NCBI RefSeq assembly: GCF_009730915.1
Contig: NC_052473.1
Span: forward strand, 16,884,100-16,948,099
Direction of reading: 5' to 3'
Length of the DNA: 64,000 nucleotides
Origin: Dioscorea cayenensis subsp. rotundata
Taxonomy: Eukaryota > Streptophyta > Magnoliopsida > Dioscoreales > Dioscoreaceae
The notes beneath the pieces are model-generated. The model was not told the DNA's origin. It did not search any database and saw only the letters and a list, made by a program, of their open reading frames with translations. Positions 22,279 to 34,607 of this stretch are shown here, piece after piece. Position 1 is the stretch's first letter. Each line of letters opens with the position of its first letter. A program made the translations under genes and the position numbers.

Positions 22279-24458
22279 TCACGGCTTCTGCCAAATGCTT
22301 AATGCCCCAACTTGTGTTTTTTCCATGTAATCCTGGTGAGATTGATGCTTGGACCCTACAGCTCAAAAGAGAAACAGTCATCAAGTTGAAGGAACAGAAG
22401 CCAAAATGAAATCTCAGCCAATTTTTTTCTGAAGAAAGAAATAAGGTAAAAATATGCATGATGAAAAATTTGATCAACTCCCACAAAGAATAGAGGAATC
22501 ATGGGTATATCATTTTTCCACCAATGAGAAGAACCAAAGGAACACGTTATTTCAAAAGAGCAACTCCCTACGTCATTCCCAGAATGATTTTTTCAAGGAT
22601 GTTAATAAGTATTTAAACAGCAGTGTAAAAGATGGTCACTGAAAACACTTCAGCAAGATCTGGAAAAGAAATTAAACACAGTGGATTCAATGAGATAAAC
22701 CATCATCAAGGGGCCATGGCAGATATGAACTATCATGAAAAAGTTGAAATGACAAGGTATAGGCCCCTTTAAGTGGGTGGCGATGGAAGAGCATGGTTTT
22801 GGAAATATACATGCACAACCATGTGAACTGAAATTACAGTTTCAAAGCAGCACATAGCAATTACCATTCAACAACTATTAGATATCTTATGAGAGTTAGA
22901 GGTTCTGCAAGGCAGGGATAGAGGTGGGGAAGTTGAAAGGAAAAAATTATAATAATCTTGTCAAATAAACTACTTTAGCCAACCTGGTTTATTGCTGTTA
23001 TGCAATTCCATAGGCACGGTTACTACATAAATGTATCAACCACTAATCCAATGGTCACATGGACAACTATCAGAGAATAAAAAGTAAATATAGTAGGAAT
23101 CTTTGAGCAAATTTTCAAAAGATTGGTTATAACAACGCTAACAAATCCACCTGGATTATAAGTAGAATATCAAACTTTAACAACTTCAAGTTGTAACTGT
23201 TGTATCAACTTTCCCTTTTTAACTCTCCTTAATAACAAACAAAGGGACATTGCAAGGCAAGCCTGAATAACAAACAGTAAATTACAAGGACAGGAAGATC
23301 TTTCCAGCACAACTATAACAAAGTACACCTCAATTAAGCTTCAACTTAAGCAACTGGGATTTATCAAACATTAGTTATCTAAAATAAATCAGGCTTTCCG
23401 TGGCTCTAATTTTATGAAATTGACTCAATTGCTAAGAAATGAGATAAAATAACATTAATGAATTGTAGTTAATGTCAATGCGAAGCCGTAGGTGGTCAAA
23501 AACAACGTGATAAATCAATACTATTTCACACGCACCTTGTACATCAAAGCTGAGGGTGGTGGAGAAAGTGAAAGTTTTGGCCTTTTTTATGTTTTTCTAT
23601 ACTCTTAAAAAGATTTTTATATTTTGGCAGTTAATAGCTCTTTTTATCAAGGGAACAAAAGACTGAAAGCAAAATATAAATGGGGAAAAAAGCAAAGCAA
23701 TGAATGGAATGCTCAAAAACAAAACTTCAAACCTAGTTTTTGGTTGACTAGTAGGAGGGTTTGAAATCTAACTATGGAAATCTTCTAAGATATTTTGCAA
23801 AACAATAGAATTTGTAGTAGATTCCAAATGCTTGACAGTTTGATAATATCAGGTCAAATTGGTGGCATGCCTCTAATTTAAAAGGCAACAAAAGACAATT
23901 TGGGGTTTTAACATAGACCCTGTCAACCCTATTCACTGAATCTAATCCAGATTGATCCCCTTAAAAAGGATAACATTATGGAAAAACACAAACAACAAGG
24001 CAGAATTGCGAAACACTTAACATTCAAAACAAAGCTAGAATCGAAACTAAAATGATCATTAGAAGCAAAATACAAGAATTACATATCAATTAAACAATAT
24101 CACACTTCAGCATACACACAATACCCACATGCCAGAGCCCTCAGTCACACCATTACCAAATCCATACTTCACAAACGAATCAAACAACCATAAAAACACC
24201 AAATTTAACATAAATTTCAACAATTATGGTTTGTAACAAAGCCATAGAGAAATCAACGGAGAAATCAAGCGTAGAATCACATAAACAGAAACCAAGGATG
24301 AGAGGTGATGAGGGATGGATACCTCGGCTCATGAGGAACCATGGGGCGCCGAAGACAACGGAGATGACGAGGATGCCGGCGAAGACGTGCTTCTTATCTC
24401 CGCTATAGAGATAGTGCTCCATCCTCGCTCGGAACCCGCCGCCATCGCCGCCCGCCAT
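22279..24458 (-). CDS. Small single-span membrane protein, two exons, 70 aa
   Basis: Exon 1 is 24323-24458 and exon 2 is 22279-22355, joined across a 1,967-bp GT..AG intron with the codon for Gly split 1+2. The protein has a Gly-rich start (MAGGDGGGF), then RARMEHYLYSGDKKHV, then one hydrophobic segment (about residues 27-43, FAGILVISVVFGAPWFL). Next comes MSRG and, from exon 2, SKHQSHQDYMEK, followed by a short tail. I recall small conserved plant proteins of this pattern (MEHYLYSG..KHV, PWxLM.RG, SKHQSHQDYMEKA) but not a function. The last 12 residues (TQVGALSIWQKP) do not look like the charged tail I would expect, so the true 3' end may differ. Exon 2 was found by phase and motif, not by an open frame of its own. 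Confidence 0.7.
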
Positions 24459-25664
24459 CGCTTGCTCTTTCGTTTCCTCGCTTCGACCTGAGTCCGAAAA
24501 AAGGAAAACTTTTTGGGACCCAAATATAAATCAAAATATGGCTAAATTTAAAAAGAAAATAAATAATTTTATCAAATTTCCAAAAAAAATTTTTTTTTGC
24601 AAATACATAATCTTAGTTAATCTGAAAGTGTGACGGTTTATTCAGTCTTGCATCCTCACCTGAGAATATAAGACCCGATACTACTATGTTACAGTCGAGA
24701 GGATTTGAATTCGAAACAATTGAAATCTCTTACCATCACTATATATAAATGGGTTGGTTGAGATATGAGTTTGTCGGCTCTTATCTTTTTTAATACTTTA
24801 AAAATTCACATTGCTACCTATAAATCCTTAATAAAACTAAATTGTGCAGATGTGTTTAAAATTCATTTCATTTAGACGTGTATATACACACACCTCCGCA
24901 CTACTTACATTAGTATATATATTGATTTTGTTTTAATAATATATATTTTTTTAAATGCGGATACGAATGGAAACAACTCAAACATTAACTTTCGACTTAG
25001 TAGAGAAATGAAATACTAACTATATATTATAAAAAAGTTTTAAAAAAATTTTTATTTGAATACTTAAATTACCACTAATGACAGGGTTTTAAATCCTTGG
25101 AAAATCCTTTTTTTTTAATACCTTTATTCTCACTTCATCCGAAACTGTCGTAACTTTTTTTATTTAAAAATAATTAATAAAATTAGTTTAAATTTTTATA
25201 GAGGTATATATATGTAGAAATATTGACTTGGATTCAATGCTACGCACTAAGAAATTTCAATATCTCAACAGTAGCTATGAGATAACTGTCCATAGATAAA
25301 AAAATATATATATATATATAAAGTAAATTTAGATTTTTGGATTATACATACTATTACATATTTTCATCCTGATTAATTATTTTTTTTATTAATTACCAAA
25401 CAATGTCACTTCAGAGCAAACTAATTTCATAAAGCGCTCTCCATATATACAAGTACTAAAAATCAGTAATATCTACCAATGAAGTCTTTCACTCTGCAAT
25501 CACAATCCTGACATTGAAAACTTTGAAAACTATCCTAAAAAAGTTGGGCACTATATACATTGAGAGATTGAGAAAATCTCCAGGATACCAAAACTGCATG
25601 AAAAAAAAAATGAAATTATTAAAGCAGTTACCTAACTTTGTCTGTCTATCTTCTAGCTTGGTTA
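24459..25664. other. Intergenic: promoter of the small membrane protein gene and 3' region of the ASG1-like gene
   Basis: A+T-rich. The first ~100 bases hold a TATA-like ATATAAAT run in minus orientation; the last ~230 bases would be the 3' untranslated region of the gene that ends at 25665. No other gene seen. Confidence 0.45.
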
Positions 25665-28600
25665 TCAGATTTTTTCAGAAATATTAAACAAGAATTTGGG
25701 CAGTGAAGCAATCCTGGGAAGGTGCACAAGCAAATCGCCGACTGATTCTTTTCTAGAAAGACTTGATTGCTTGCAAGGTGAAGTTTCGGTTCTATTAGTA
25801 TCCATAGTCGGAAAATCAAATAACTGGTTTGTCTCAGAAGCTTGTCCCGGTGTCATCATCAACTGAGGCTCATTTTCGTCGTCATCCTTGGTGCCATTGT
25901 CATCCTTCTGAAGCAGTGAACAAAAAGAATTGACTTTTGACATGATCAAGAGTTCATCAGAAGCAGATAAAACCGGATAGTCACTAAGAAGATGTTGTGA
26001 GATCTCGTCTAACAATTCATTGCTAAAACCATCAGCTGGATTGCCTGAACTCACTTTCTCAGAGATGCATTGTTCCAAATGATCCGTTAAATTCTTTATT
26101 GACATTGGTGACTTTAGACCAGTGTCCATGTGGTTATCGTCTATCAACTCGCTTGTTTCAATCATAGCATTCTCTTCATTCACCAGGGATTCCATCACTG
26201 GAAAAAAAACTTGTATCAGAAACCGAAAGGAGGATGAGGATTACAAGTCATGAGTTTACCTGAAATTGGAGAAAGAGTTTCTCTTGCTGCATTGGCTGCT
26301 GGTCTGGTAATTGACACTGCTGTGGATTTGCTATTACATGATGTCCTGGTTCCAAAGAATCCCGAGAAGCGGGTGTTGAGGTCATCTTTTGTACTATCAA
26401 AAGCATAAGGCTTGCTATCATCTGGATTATTGAAAACACGGGAATGAGGTTCAAAATACGGGGTTTCCAAGATGATCTCTTGCTCTTGACTCAATGCGTT
26501 TAGACGGAGGTCACACTGGATCAGCTTTTCAAAATGCCTGTTCAGCACGCCTTGTGGACACTGAAGACAATGTCTCCTGCATACATGATGACTTGACCGT
26601 TGAGGTGAAAAATTTTACACAATTAACTAGTGATACAATTAACTCCACATATTTTTCAGTAAGTTCAGTCGCTCCTGGATGTGATAATGAAGTAGAAAAA
26701 GGTAATTCTCGACAGACAAATGGTCCAAACATAAATAAAGAAAATATAGACAAAGCAGCATTTGATCTCTGACGGTCGAGTATGACTGACACATCAACAA
26801 AGGATCACACAACTTTGTGTGTGGATGAAAATGAAATACCACTCTCTTATTGGAAGAGTGGTATATTTCATAACTTAATAAAATTATTAGGATAGTATTA
26901 TGAACATTTTGACAATGCATGAATGATTGTATATTGGTCAAATAACCAGTAAAAAAGCTTACGAATTACCTATGAATACTTGCTTGTCCACCAGTAAAGT
27001 CTGAAGTTGCCTGCCACAAGGTATGCTTCCTGGGCTGAGGATTGGTCTCTCTGAAAAACAGAGGCTGCCTCAACAACTGTAAACAAGAAGAATAAAGCAA
27101 TTTATGAATAACAGTAATTCATTACATATTCAAGAGGATCATCACAATGAAATGATTCTTTCTTACCACTATATCCAAAGTACTAGGCCCATTTTCAGGG
27201 AAAAGTAGCTTTTATGGCTGCTATATCTGACCACTGGATTTCGATCTTGCTCTTTAAACCACCATCAAGAACTTCCCAAACAATCTTATGCTTTGCGTAG
27301 TAACACTTTGCCACTAAATCCCCCTCGTACCTTGAAACATACTGTTCATGTATAAGCTACAGTTAGTCATACTGCCAATAGCTTACTTTGAATCACATAA
27401 TACAATACTTGCAAATTTCATTCGAATGAACATAACATAAGCAAGATTTATATCATGATATCAATTGTCAGACTGAACTATAGGGTTCCAAATGCTCATT
27501 ATGCTCAACTCTTGGAGCTAATTGTTTCGCATTGCTAAAGCTCAAGATCAGTTTATCAAAATTCATAATGAGCACAGATACATAAGGTGGCAACACAACC
27601 AAATTGCAAATATACCAATCATAATGTCCTCACCTCCCAATTTCCAATTGTCAATAAAGAAGCGGGAAAATTTGAAGCTTTCATCTTGTCAATGGCTGAA
27701 ATAGACTTAAGCTCCTTTTTCACATCATCAAAAGTTCCACTTTTTATGGCACAAGCAGCAGCAGAATGCACTTGAGAAAGCTTCATTTGAATCAAATCTA
27801 GAAGAGATGGAGTCTTTTTTAGACGCAGTCCCAATGGACTAGGTTCACTAATCAAATTATGAGGCAGAGACTCCTCGTTCAACAAAGAAGCACTTGCATC
27901 ATACTGCAGCAAAATAAAAGAAAGAATTAAATTTAGCAGCAAATTTTCAAAGTAATCCAGTAAATGTAGCATTGTCTTATATTGATATAGACATATGATG
28001 GTATAATTTTCAGAGAAGTCACCACATGCAATAACTTAGGTTTTATTTTATTTTATTTTTCTTTATGCACAAAATCATTTCCTACAAGCTTATCCAAAAT
28101 GCATGATGAAAATTGTAGATCAAGCAAAACTAAATGAAAATTCAAAAAAAAAAAAATCAATGAAACTTGAGAATTTTGGGTAAAACTTGAAACACAGAAT
28201 AGATGATCAAATCGTTTATTGTGTTCTATTTGAATAGAAGAACCTCATTCTCCAAAGAGACAAATTCAATTCTATCATGAAATCATATACTTTTCCCTTT
28301 TGTACAAGAAATAAGAGATTTTAAAGAAGCACGCGAAGAACTCTCTCAAAAATTAGTAACCCAAAAAGAAAAATTCAAACACTAAAAAACTAAAATGTTG
28401 ATTGAAAAGTAGAATCAAAGATCAAATCAAACACAACATACAAACATTATCAACTATAAAATCATAGAAGAAACAAATGTGCCCAGTTAAACAACCAACC
28501 ATTTGTTAATGAAAAAAACAAAACACCAAAAAGAACACAAAAAAACCAAGTCAATAAAAATAAAAACTTTCGATTAAAAACTCAAATCCAAAATCCAAAC

Positions 28601-28843
28601 ACAAGAAATCCGAAACATTCTAAACTAAGAAATCAGAGAAGAAATTGAAAGCAAAAAAAGATCCACCAGAAGGGGTGTGGGAACGTCAAGCTTAATCTTC
28701 TTGCTAAACGAGCCATGCTCCTCTTCCAAATGGTCCTCAATCTCCATCTTCACCATCTCCACCTTCTCAGGCGCAATCTTCGCTTCCCTCATCACAGCCA
28801 ACGATTCTGGCCGAATCTCCCCGGAATTGAGCATCGGAACCAT
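25665..28843 (-). CDS. ASG1-like plant-specific protein, six exons, one frameshift in exon 3
   Basis: Exons (minus): 28667-28843, 27634-27903, 27167-27341, 26970-27076, 26260-26576, 25665-26197. All have GT..AG borders and consistent phases, giving about 525 aa. Landmarks are SPLGLRLKKTPSLLDLIQMK (exon 2), YEGDLVAKCYYAKHKIVWEV (exon 3), LRQPLFFRETNPQPRKHTLW (exon 4), QCPQGVLNRHFEKLIQCDLR (exon 5) and SVGDLLVHLPRIASLPKFLF before the stop. I relate this to the plant family that includes Arabidopsis ALTERED SEED GERMINATION 1; the family match is firm to me, the exact name less so. No catalytic domain is known to me. Exon 3 has one extra base near 27196: TTTCCCTGAAAATGG should read TTTCC then TGAAAATGG. 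This brings a stop into frame; everything after is otherwise intact, so a base-call error is as likely as a true mutation. Confidence 0.8.
26494..26893 (+). pseudogene. Coding-like remnant antisense to exon 5/intron 4 of the ASG1-like gene
   Basis: The plus strand is open over 26494-26772. The part beyond the ASG1 exon (from 26577) has a protein-like mix (DDLTVEVKNFTQLTSD, APGCDNEVEKGNSRQ, NINKENIDKAAFDL). After one TGA the same frame goes on for 40 codons (SMTDTSTKDHTTLC, DENEIPLSYWKSGIFHNL) to a stop at about 26893. Long open sequence with few A/T-codon biases is unusual for an intron here. I do not recognise the protein. It may be an inserted fragment of another gene. Confidence 0.4.
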
Positions 28844-29123
28844 CGTTGCCGAGGCAACGAATCAACCAAAATCCACAAAACCCAATCACAAGCACCCAAA
28901 CCGAATCCCTTCCCCAAAAACCCTAATCTTTTGAGAAGAAGGAGAAGATTCAAAGAAGAAGACGAAGAAGAGAAGAGAATCCCAGAGACACCGAGAAAAC
29001 CCAAAGAGGGAACAAAGGACTCAAAATGTGAAATATTTTAATTTGGAGGACCTTAATGAAAAAATCATAAAATCTTACGCGATCTGAGGGATTTAACAAG
29101 CTGGCGAGCTGCCTTTTGTTGCA

Positions 29124-29151
29124 CACGTGCCACAAATATAATGAGCACGTG
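29124..29151 (-). promoter_or_regulatory. Pair of G-box / ABRE motifs upstream of the ASG1-like gene
   Basis: CACGTG occurs at 29124-29129 (context CACACGTGCC) and 29146-29151 (context GCACGTGTC), 22 bases apart and about 280-310 bases upstream of the ATG at 28843. ACGTGTC is the core of abscisic-acid response elements bound by bZIP factors. An ACGTGG-type motif follows at about 29177. Confidence 0.5.
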
Positions 29152-30615
29152 TCGAACACTGTTAGGATTTTATTACGTGGCGATTTGTGGTTTTTAAAAA
29201 ACAAAAATTTATATTTATATATTCTTATTTAATATATTTTTTTGTAATTGATTACGTGGCAATGTACTTTTCAAAAAAAAATTAAAAAGATATTTTGCTT
29301 AATATATTTAAAATTTCAAAGCGATGCTGTAGGATTGAACGTGTGATTAGTTTGATAATTTCAATAAGTCATAATTTTTTAATTATTTAAATAATTTTTA
29401 ATAAAATAAATAAATTATATTATTTATATTATTTATCATGTGAGGGTAGAATTTAAACACCGGACTTTAGAGACTTGCATGACTTCGATTAAACTAATAT
29501 TAGCTTAATTATTTATTTTTTGTTATTATTATATTTTTAAAAATAAATATTATATAATGAAACAGAGGGATCTAGAAATGTAACTTTCAAGTGCTTAATA
29601 TCAACCCAAATCTTGGAGGAGCTTTCATGTGTTTTTCTCATTCTTTAATGTAACTTTTTAGATTATTAAAGTATATATATATATATATATATATATGAGG
29701 TTGAGTATTCCATCCATGCACTTTTGGATTGTGAACCAACCCTCAAAATCATTCAAATGTATTATTTTATTATATTTATAAATAATAATACAGTAAAAAT
29801 GGGATATAGTGTTTTGATCTGAAATGTCAACTACAAAAAAATTTAATTAAACTCACCAATGTTAATATTACTGTTCATAGACGTATTTCTTTCTTCTATA
29901 TATATATTACTAATATTAGGTTTGACCACATGGAACCTTTATATGTTTGTCATGATTATTTTAGCAACCACTTGAAATAAATAATAATAATAGGCCTTAA
30001 AGTGATTGGTGAGGGTAAACAAGTCCCACGTGCGGGAATGCCCTTTGAGTCTTCTCTTAGTCAATGCGGCAAGTGTGAAATTTAATAAAATTAATTTTAA
30101 AAAAAAAGTCCCAATATAACTACCGACATTCCTCAATGTTACATTTTTAAAGTCATGCGAAGTTATTATTTATAAATTTAATTTTAAAGTGCCTACTTGT
30201 TTTCACACCCTTTTATGAATTTAATTTTTAGACACTATATATCTCTCAATCTCTCACGGATCTGAATTTTCAAATTTACCAATGAAAATTACCAATTAAA
30301 ATATCTAACCACAGAACACACGGCATCTAAATTGCTACAAATCTACTTGATAAAAACAAAAAATTAAACTACTTCAAATGTAAGACATGATTTAAATTTG
30401 ACACCACAAATGAAACCACTCTGTAATACTAAAACAAAGGTGTATCACATCTCCATCATGTAACAATGGGCCTGCTGTTTTTAATACTAAAACAAAAATA
30501 AAATAAAATGTCTGTAATATAAGTAATCATAGCGCGATAAGATCAAGCTTATGAACTAAAAATCAAGGAAAAATAAAAATTCCATAACATCCCAACATGA
30601 AGTTAATAATTCAGC
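29152..30615. other. Intergenic region between ASG1-like and S15 genes
   Basis: A+T-rich with an AT microsatellite at about 29670-29695 and another G-box-like CACGTG at about 30028. The last ~300 bases are the likely S15 3' untranslated region. No further gene seen. Confidence 0.45.
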
Positions 30616-33600
30616 TCACGCGGGAATTGTTAATCGGCTCTTAGCCTTTTTCTTTTTCTTGGATTTTAGCTTGCCACTTTTCTTAGATTTTACCTTGGAA
30701 TCTTTGTTCTGCATCTTGTAATCAGGTATTTTGTACTCAGGAATATCCCTGAGGCCGAGCTTTGACAACACAATGCAGTAGGAGTCCCAGTCAGTTCTCC
30801 GGAGATACTTGAGTAACTTCTTCCTACGCTGAACCATATCTAAGAGTCCCTTCCGGGAATGTTTGTCCTGGTATGGAGAAGAAATTCGTAAATATCACTA
30901 TGGAAAACAATCAAGCAAAGGTAATGAATTCAATTTGTGTTTTTGGGTACTTAGAAATGCAGTCAATGAGTAGTGAAGTCATAGAAGGTATTTCACTTAC
31001 TTTCTTGTGTAGAACTCCAGACAGATGCTTTATTTTTGTTGTAAGCTGTGCCACTGCAAACAATAACAAGAATAAAGGAATAAGTAACCATCAGGACTGA
31101 AATTAATAAGATAAAAATATAACACCATCAAATCATATTTCTATTTTGTTTTTGTTTTTTTTTTGTTGACCATGATATGAAGCAAAATAATGGGCACATA
31201 CAGATCTATAATGTTGGCCTTCAAAATGTATTCACTCATAAGCAATCTGAAGGATTGAATGAGTTATTTGTTGCAGTTCATTGCGGGAAGAGTTGAGCAT
31301 GTTTCATTGATACATAACCTCCTTCAAAGGTCATGCATCAATCACTAGCTATGGGCAATAAAGAAAAAATTCATTTTGAAATATCACTCTATTTGAATTT
31401 CGATCCATGATCATAAAATATTTGGATAGCATTTTGTTTTGACTAGTTATAATGATTTGGATTAAGATTCTTGTTTTTCATAAGTGAAAGAGAGGAAAAA
31501 GGAAAAGGGGAAAAAAAAGGAAGAAAATCACCCCCAGTGTCATCAGACACAAAAGATAGTCATGTGAAATTTGGGGAGAAAAGCAGGACAGACCCAATAG
31601 ACAAAGGAGAGTAAAGCTTTCTGTAAATCTGAGACAAAAAAAAATTAATAACTAAGAAACAAGGACTAAAAGCAAAATGACACAGTAACAACCTTCAATA
31701 CTTAAATAGGGTTTGAACTCCACATACATCTTGAATATAAGAAGTCTATACTTTTCTACTAGACTAACTACCCAATGAAGAGAAGAACTCGAAAGCCTGA
31801 AACTTTGGATTATGTTATTTTCAATTAATTCAGGTTGTCATTTAAATTAATGTAGCCCAAAGAATTTAAGGTATTTTATCGAGTACTGTTATCACTCACT
31901 GCTATATTATGCAAGGAAAAAGGAGATATTTAGTTGAAACTCAGGTGGATGACAATACCCTAATTTTCACAAAAGGATTCAGTGCCATAGTGAAAGATTT
32001 GGCCTAGATGAGACAAAGAAAAAGAAAAAGAAATCATCAAAATGCAGAGAAAGAGCTGGGGCAGAACGATAGAACATCCTCAAAAGAAATTGGAAGACAG
32101 TCTCATCTAGCTCCACTTTATCTTCTTTTGTATATTTATGTTTCTACATATTTTAAACTAGGCAATTTCCCAATGTCTAAAACAATAAACATAAAAATAA
32201 TACAATAAAAAATTCTACAGTGTGACAATATTACTCTTTCAAATTTTAATAGGTAATCATCCATAAATCAACAACAGCTCAAAACTTCTTGTTCCTGTCA
32301 ATTGCAAGAAATGTTTTTCCAATATCCTCATCAAGCACCTCCAATGTGACTACACAGGCGGTAATTTAACGAGTGGAACATCTGCACATCCTTCACTTTC
32401 TATGGGCATGTGATAGACTTTGAGCACTGATTTAACTAAATACTAATAGCAGTATAGCACTCGGTGGGTAAAACAACATGAACAATATTCAAGGATTAAA
32501 ACACTTGCAAAAGTCAATCCATTTGCAGTTAACCTCTCCCGTAAAGTCAGCAATTTCAAAATTGAATAAAAATTGGCTAGTAACATTTCCTAAGTATACA
32601 AAATATGAGCTCATACATCTAATTCTCTTAACCAAACATGTAGCAGATTACTTTGAACTTGACACAAAGCAAGCAAAACGAGGATTTCTATCACTGGGTT
32701 ATAAACAAATGTGGCTTGCTTAGCAAAGTTATTGATCTTTGGAATCTAAAAGCCCAATGCCTTACCTCCCATAGATAAGCAAAGACAAAATTGTGTTAAA
32801 GCTAGCAAATTACATAAATCTATTATCATTGATATTTACCTTGAACTCGTGCAGACCCACAATCGGATTCTGACATTTTAAATTCATCTCTAACCTTCTG
32901 TAGCTCCAGCTTCATTTTCTCCGCTGAAGACATGTGATCCGGGTGGAAATACTGCAGTACACAAATTACCAACAAGTCATACAGAAGCCATCAAACTACA
33001 CCCACATCTACAAACCTCTTATAAGTCAGATCACCATTTACATTTTCAAGAAGGTGCTCTTGAGGTTCCCCACGCATAAAATCAGGCGTCGTTTGCACAC
33101 CAAGGTTTAGAAAAATCGACATCTTCTGCACTGTTCAAACCAAACAATTCAATAGTGATCAAAACAACAAGGAAAACATCATAAATTTTCAGCAAAAAAC
33201 TTGAAAATAGAAACAAACTCACTATCCGCTGCCTTTTTATTAACTTCAACTTCCTTAAGCTTTGACAAGCTATCATGAAGATCGCTAAAATACAAACTCA
33301 TTATCGATTGTGACTCCTTCATTTCCAACTCCCTGAGCTTCACCAATCTCTCATTCAGCTCCTGCAACGAAAACCAACCAGTCTTGCCTTTCCCAGCCTC
33401 ATCAGGTCTCAGCTTCCTCAACTTCTCCCCCAATTCATCACATCCATACATCTTCACAAACTCGGTTTCTTTTGAAACCTTCTCCTTGTTCCCCTCACCC
33501 TCGCCCTGCTTATCCCTGACCTCTTTTCCAAATATGGATCCGGGAAGCCGCCCATCACCACGCTGCGTCAGTCCCCTGCGCAAGCTCTCATCGAATGCTT

Positions 33601-34126
33601 TTATATTGAACGACCCCGAGAGCTGGCCACGACGCCCAGGGGGCTGGTCGGCAGGGGAGGACTTGAACTGGCGGAGACTCGCGCGGATCGAATCCATGGA
33701 AGGGCGCTCAGACTTGGCATCATTCTGGTTTTGGGGGATCACGTTACTCTTGAAGAGCTCCTGAAACGAAATTGGGGGAGAGGACCACAAAGAGGGATTA
33801 ACGGGGGAGGATTTCAGGCGAAAACCGGCCAAATGCTTGCGGACCTCTTCGATGGAGGGCGGCGGCGAGGGCTTCGAGAACGGAGGAGGCGGCGGAGGGT
33901 CGGTGGGGATCCGTCGAGGAGGAGCTCGACGTGATCTCAGGCGTTCTTTGACATCACTGAACATGGACGCGTAGGATGGCGGCGAAGGAGAGGAAGATGG
34001 ATCTCCGTCACCCTCTCCGCCGCCGCCGCCGCCGCCATTGGAGGAGGAAGAGGAGGAGGAGCAGAGGGATCGAAGAGATAAGCTTAGGGTTAGGGTTTTG
34101 GGTTTGAGATGGAGCTGAAGAGCCAT
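30616..34126 (-). CDS. S15-family ribosomal protein, organellar (S15/NS1 RNA-binding type), five exons
   Basis: Exons (minus): 33223-34126, 33042-33130, 32840-32951, 31001-31053, 30616-30867, with matching phases and GT..AG borders, giving 469 aa. The S15 core lies at the C-terminus: [18 protein letters not shown] across exon 4, then [20 protein letters not shown] and [20 protein letters not shown] in exon 5, followed by a Lys-rich tail. These are the helices that bind the central domain of small-subunit rRNA. The long N-terminal extension starts [20 protein letters not shown] with a Ser run, acid-poor and Arg/Ser-rich as in mitochondrial or plastid transit peptides. A Pro-rich region ([10 protein letters not shown]) follows. 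Size and extension fit the plant nuclear S15/NS1 family thought to serve mitochondrial ribosomes. The frame is intact throughout. Divergent from gene B, 481 bp apart. Confidence 0.9.
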
Positions 34127-34607
34127 TAGGGTTTAGGGAAAGCTCGAGTCTCGAGCTTTCAGAGCATTCGGGATCGGAGGAGGGTTGACATAACGGGTCG
34201 GGTTCAAGCACGATCCGGATCCGTTAAGAAACGGGTTGGGTATTTTAATAATTAGCCCCTTTTAAACCAATAAATTAACAAAAACGTATATTATGGGATT
34301 ATTCATTATTCAATGGAGTAATATGATTATAAATTGTAAATAATTTCCATTCTTTTGGACATTCTCTTCATTTTTCAAAAATTTAACTTGAATAATCACC
34401 CATTAAACGGTCTCATTCATTCAACAAAAACAGAAACGATCGTAACTGCTTCCATAGTACACGTGGATGGTTAAGAGTTGCAAGTACAACATATGGACGG
34501 TCATGATTGGACTGAATGGTGAGCAAAGGCGCCTCAAACCAGCTATATATATATAAAAACGCTCTAGCTATCATTTCAAATGTTGGAATTCGCGCCCAGT
34601 GAAAACA
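34127..34607. promoter_or_regulatory. Shared divergent promoter region of S15 and gene B
   Basis: The 481 bases between two start codons must hold both promoters. On the gene B side CTATATATATATAAAAA at about 34540-34557 is a good TATA box, 51 bases before the first ATG. An ACACGTGG G-box lies at about 34458. No TATA box is evident for S15, as is common for ribosomal-protein genes. Confidence 0.55.

Noticed and set aside
22163..22486. 107-codon minus-strand frame
   Set aside because: Overlaps the small membrane protein's exon 2 in another frame and includes the 70-bp tandem repeat; the spliced model explains the conserved motif.
33384..33934. Plus-strand open frames of 126 and 67 codons
   Set aside because: Shadows of the G+C-rich first exon of the S15-family gene on the minus strand.
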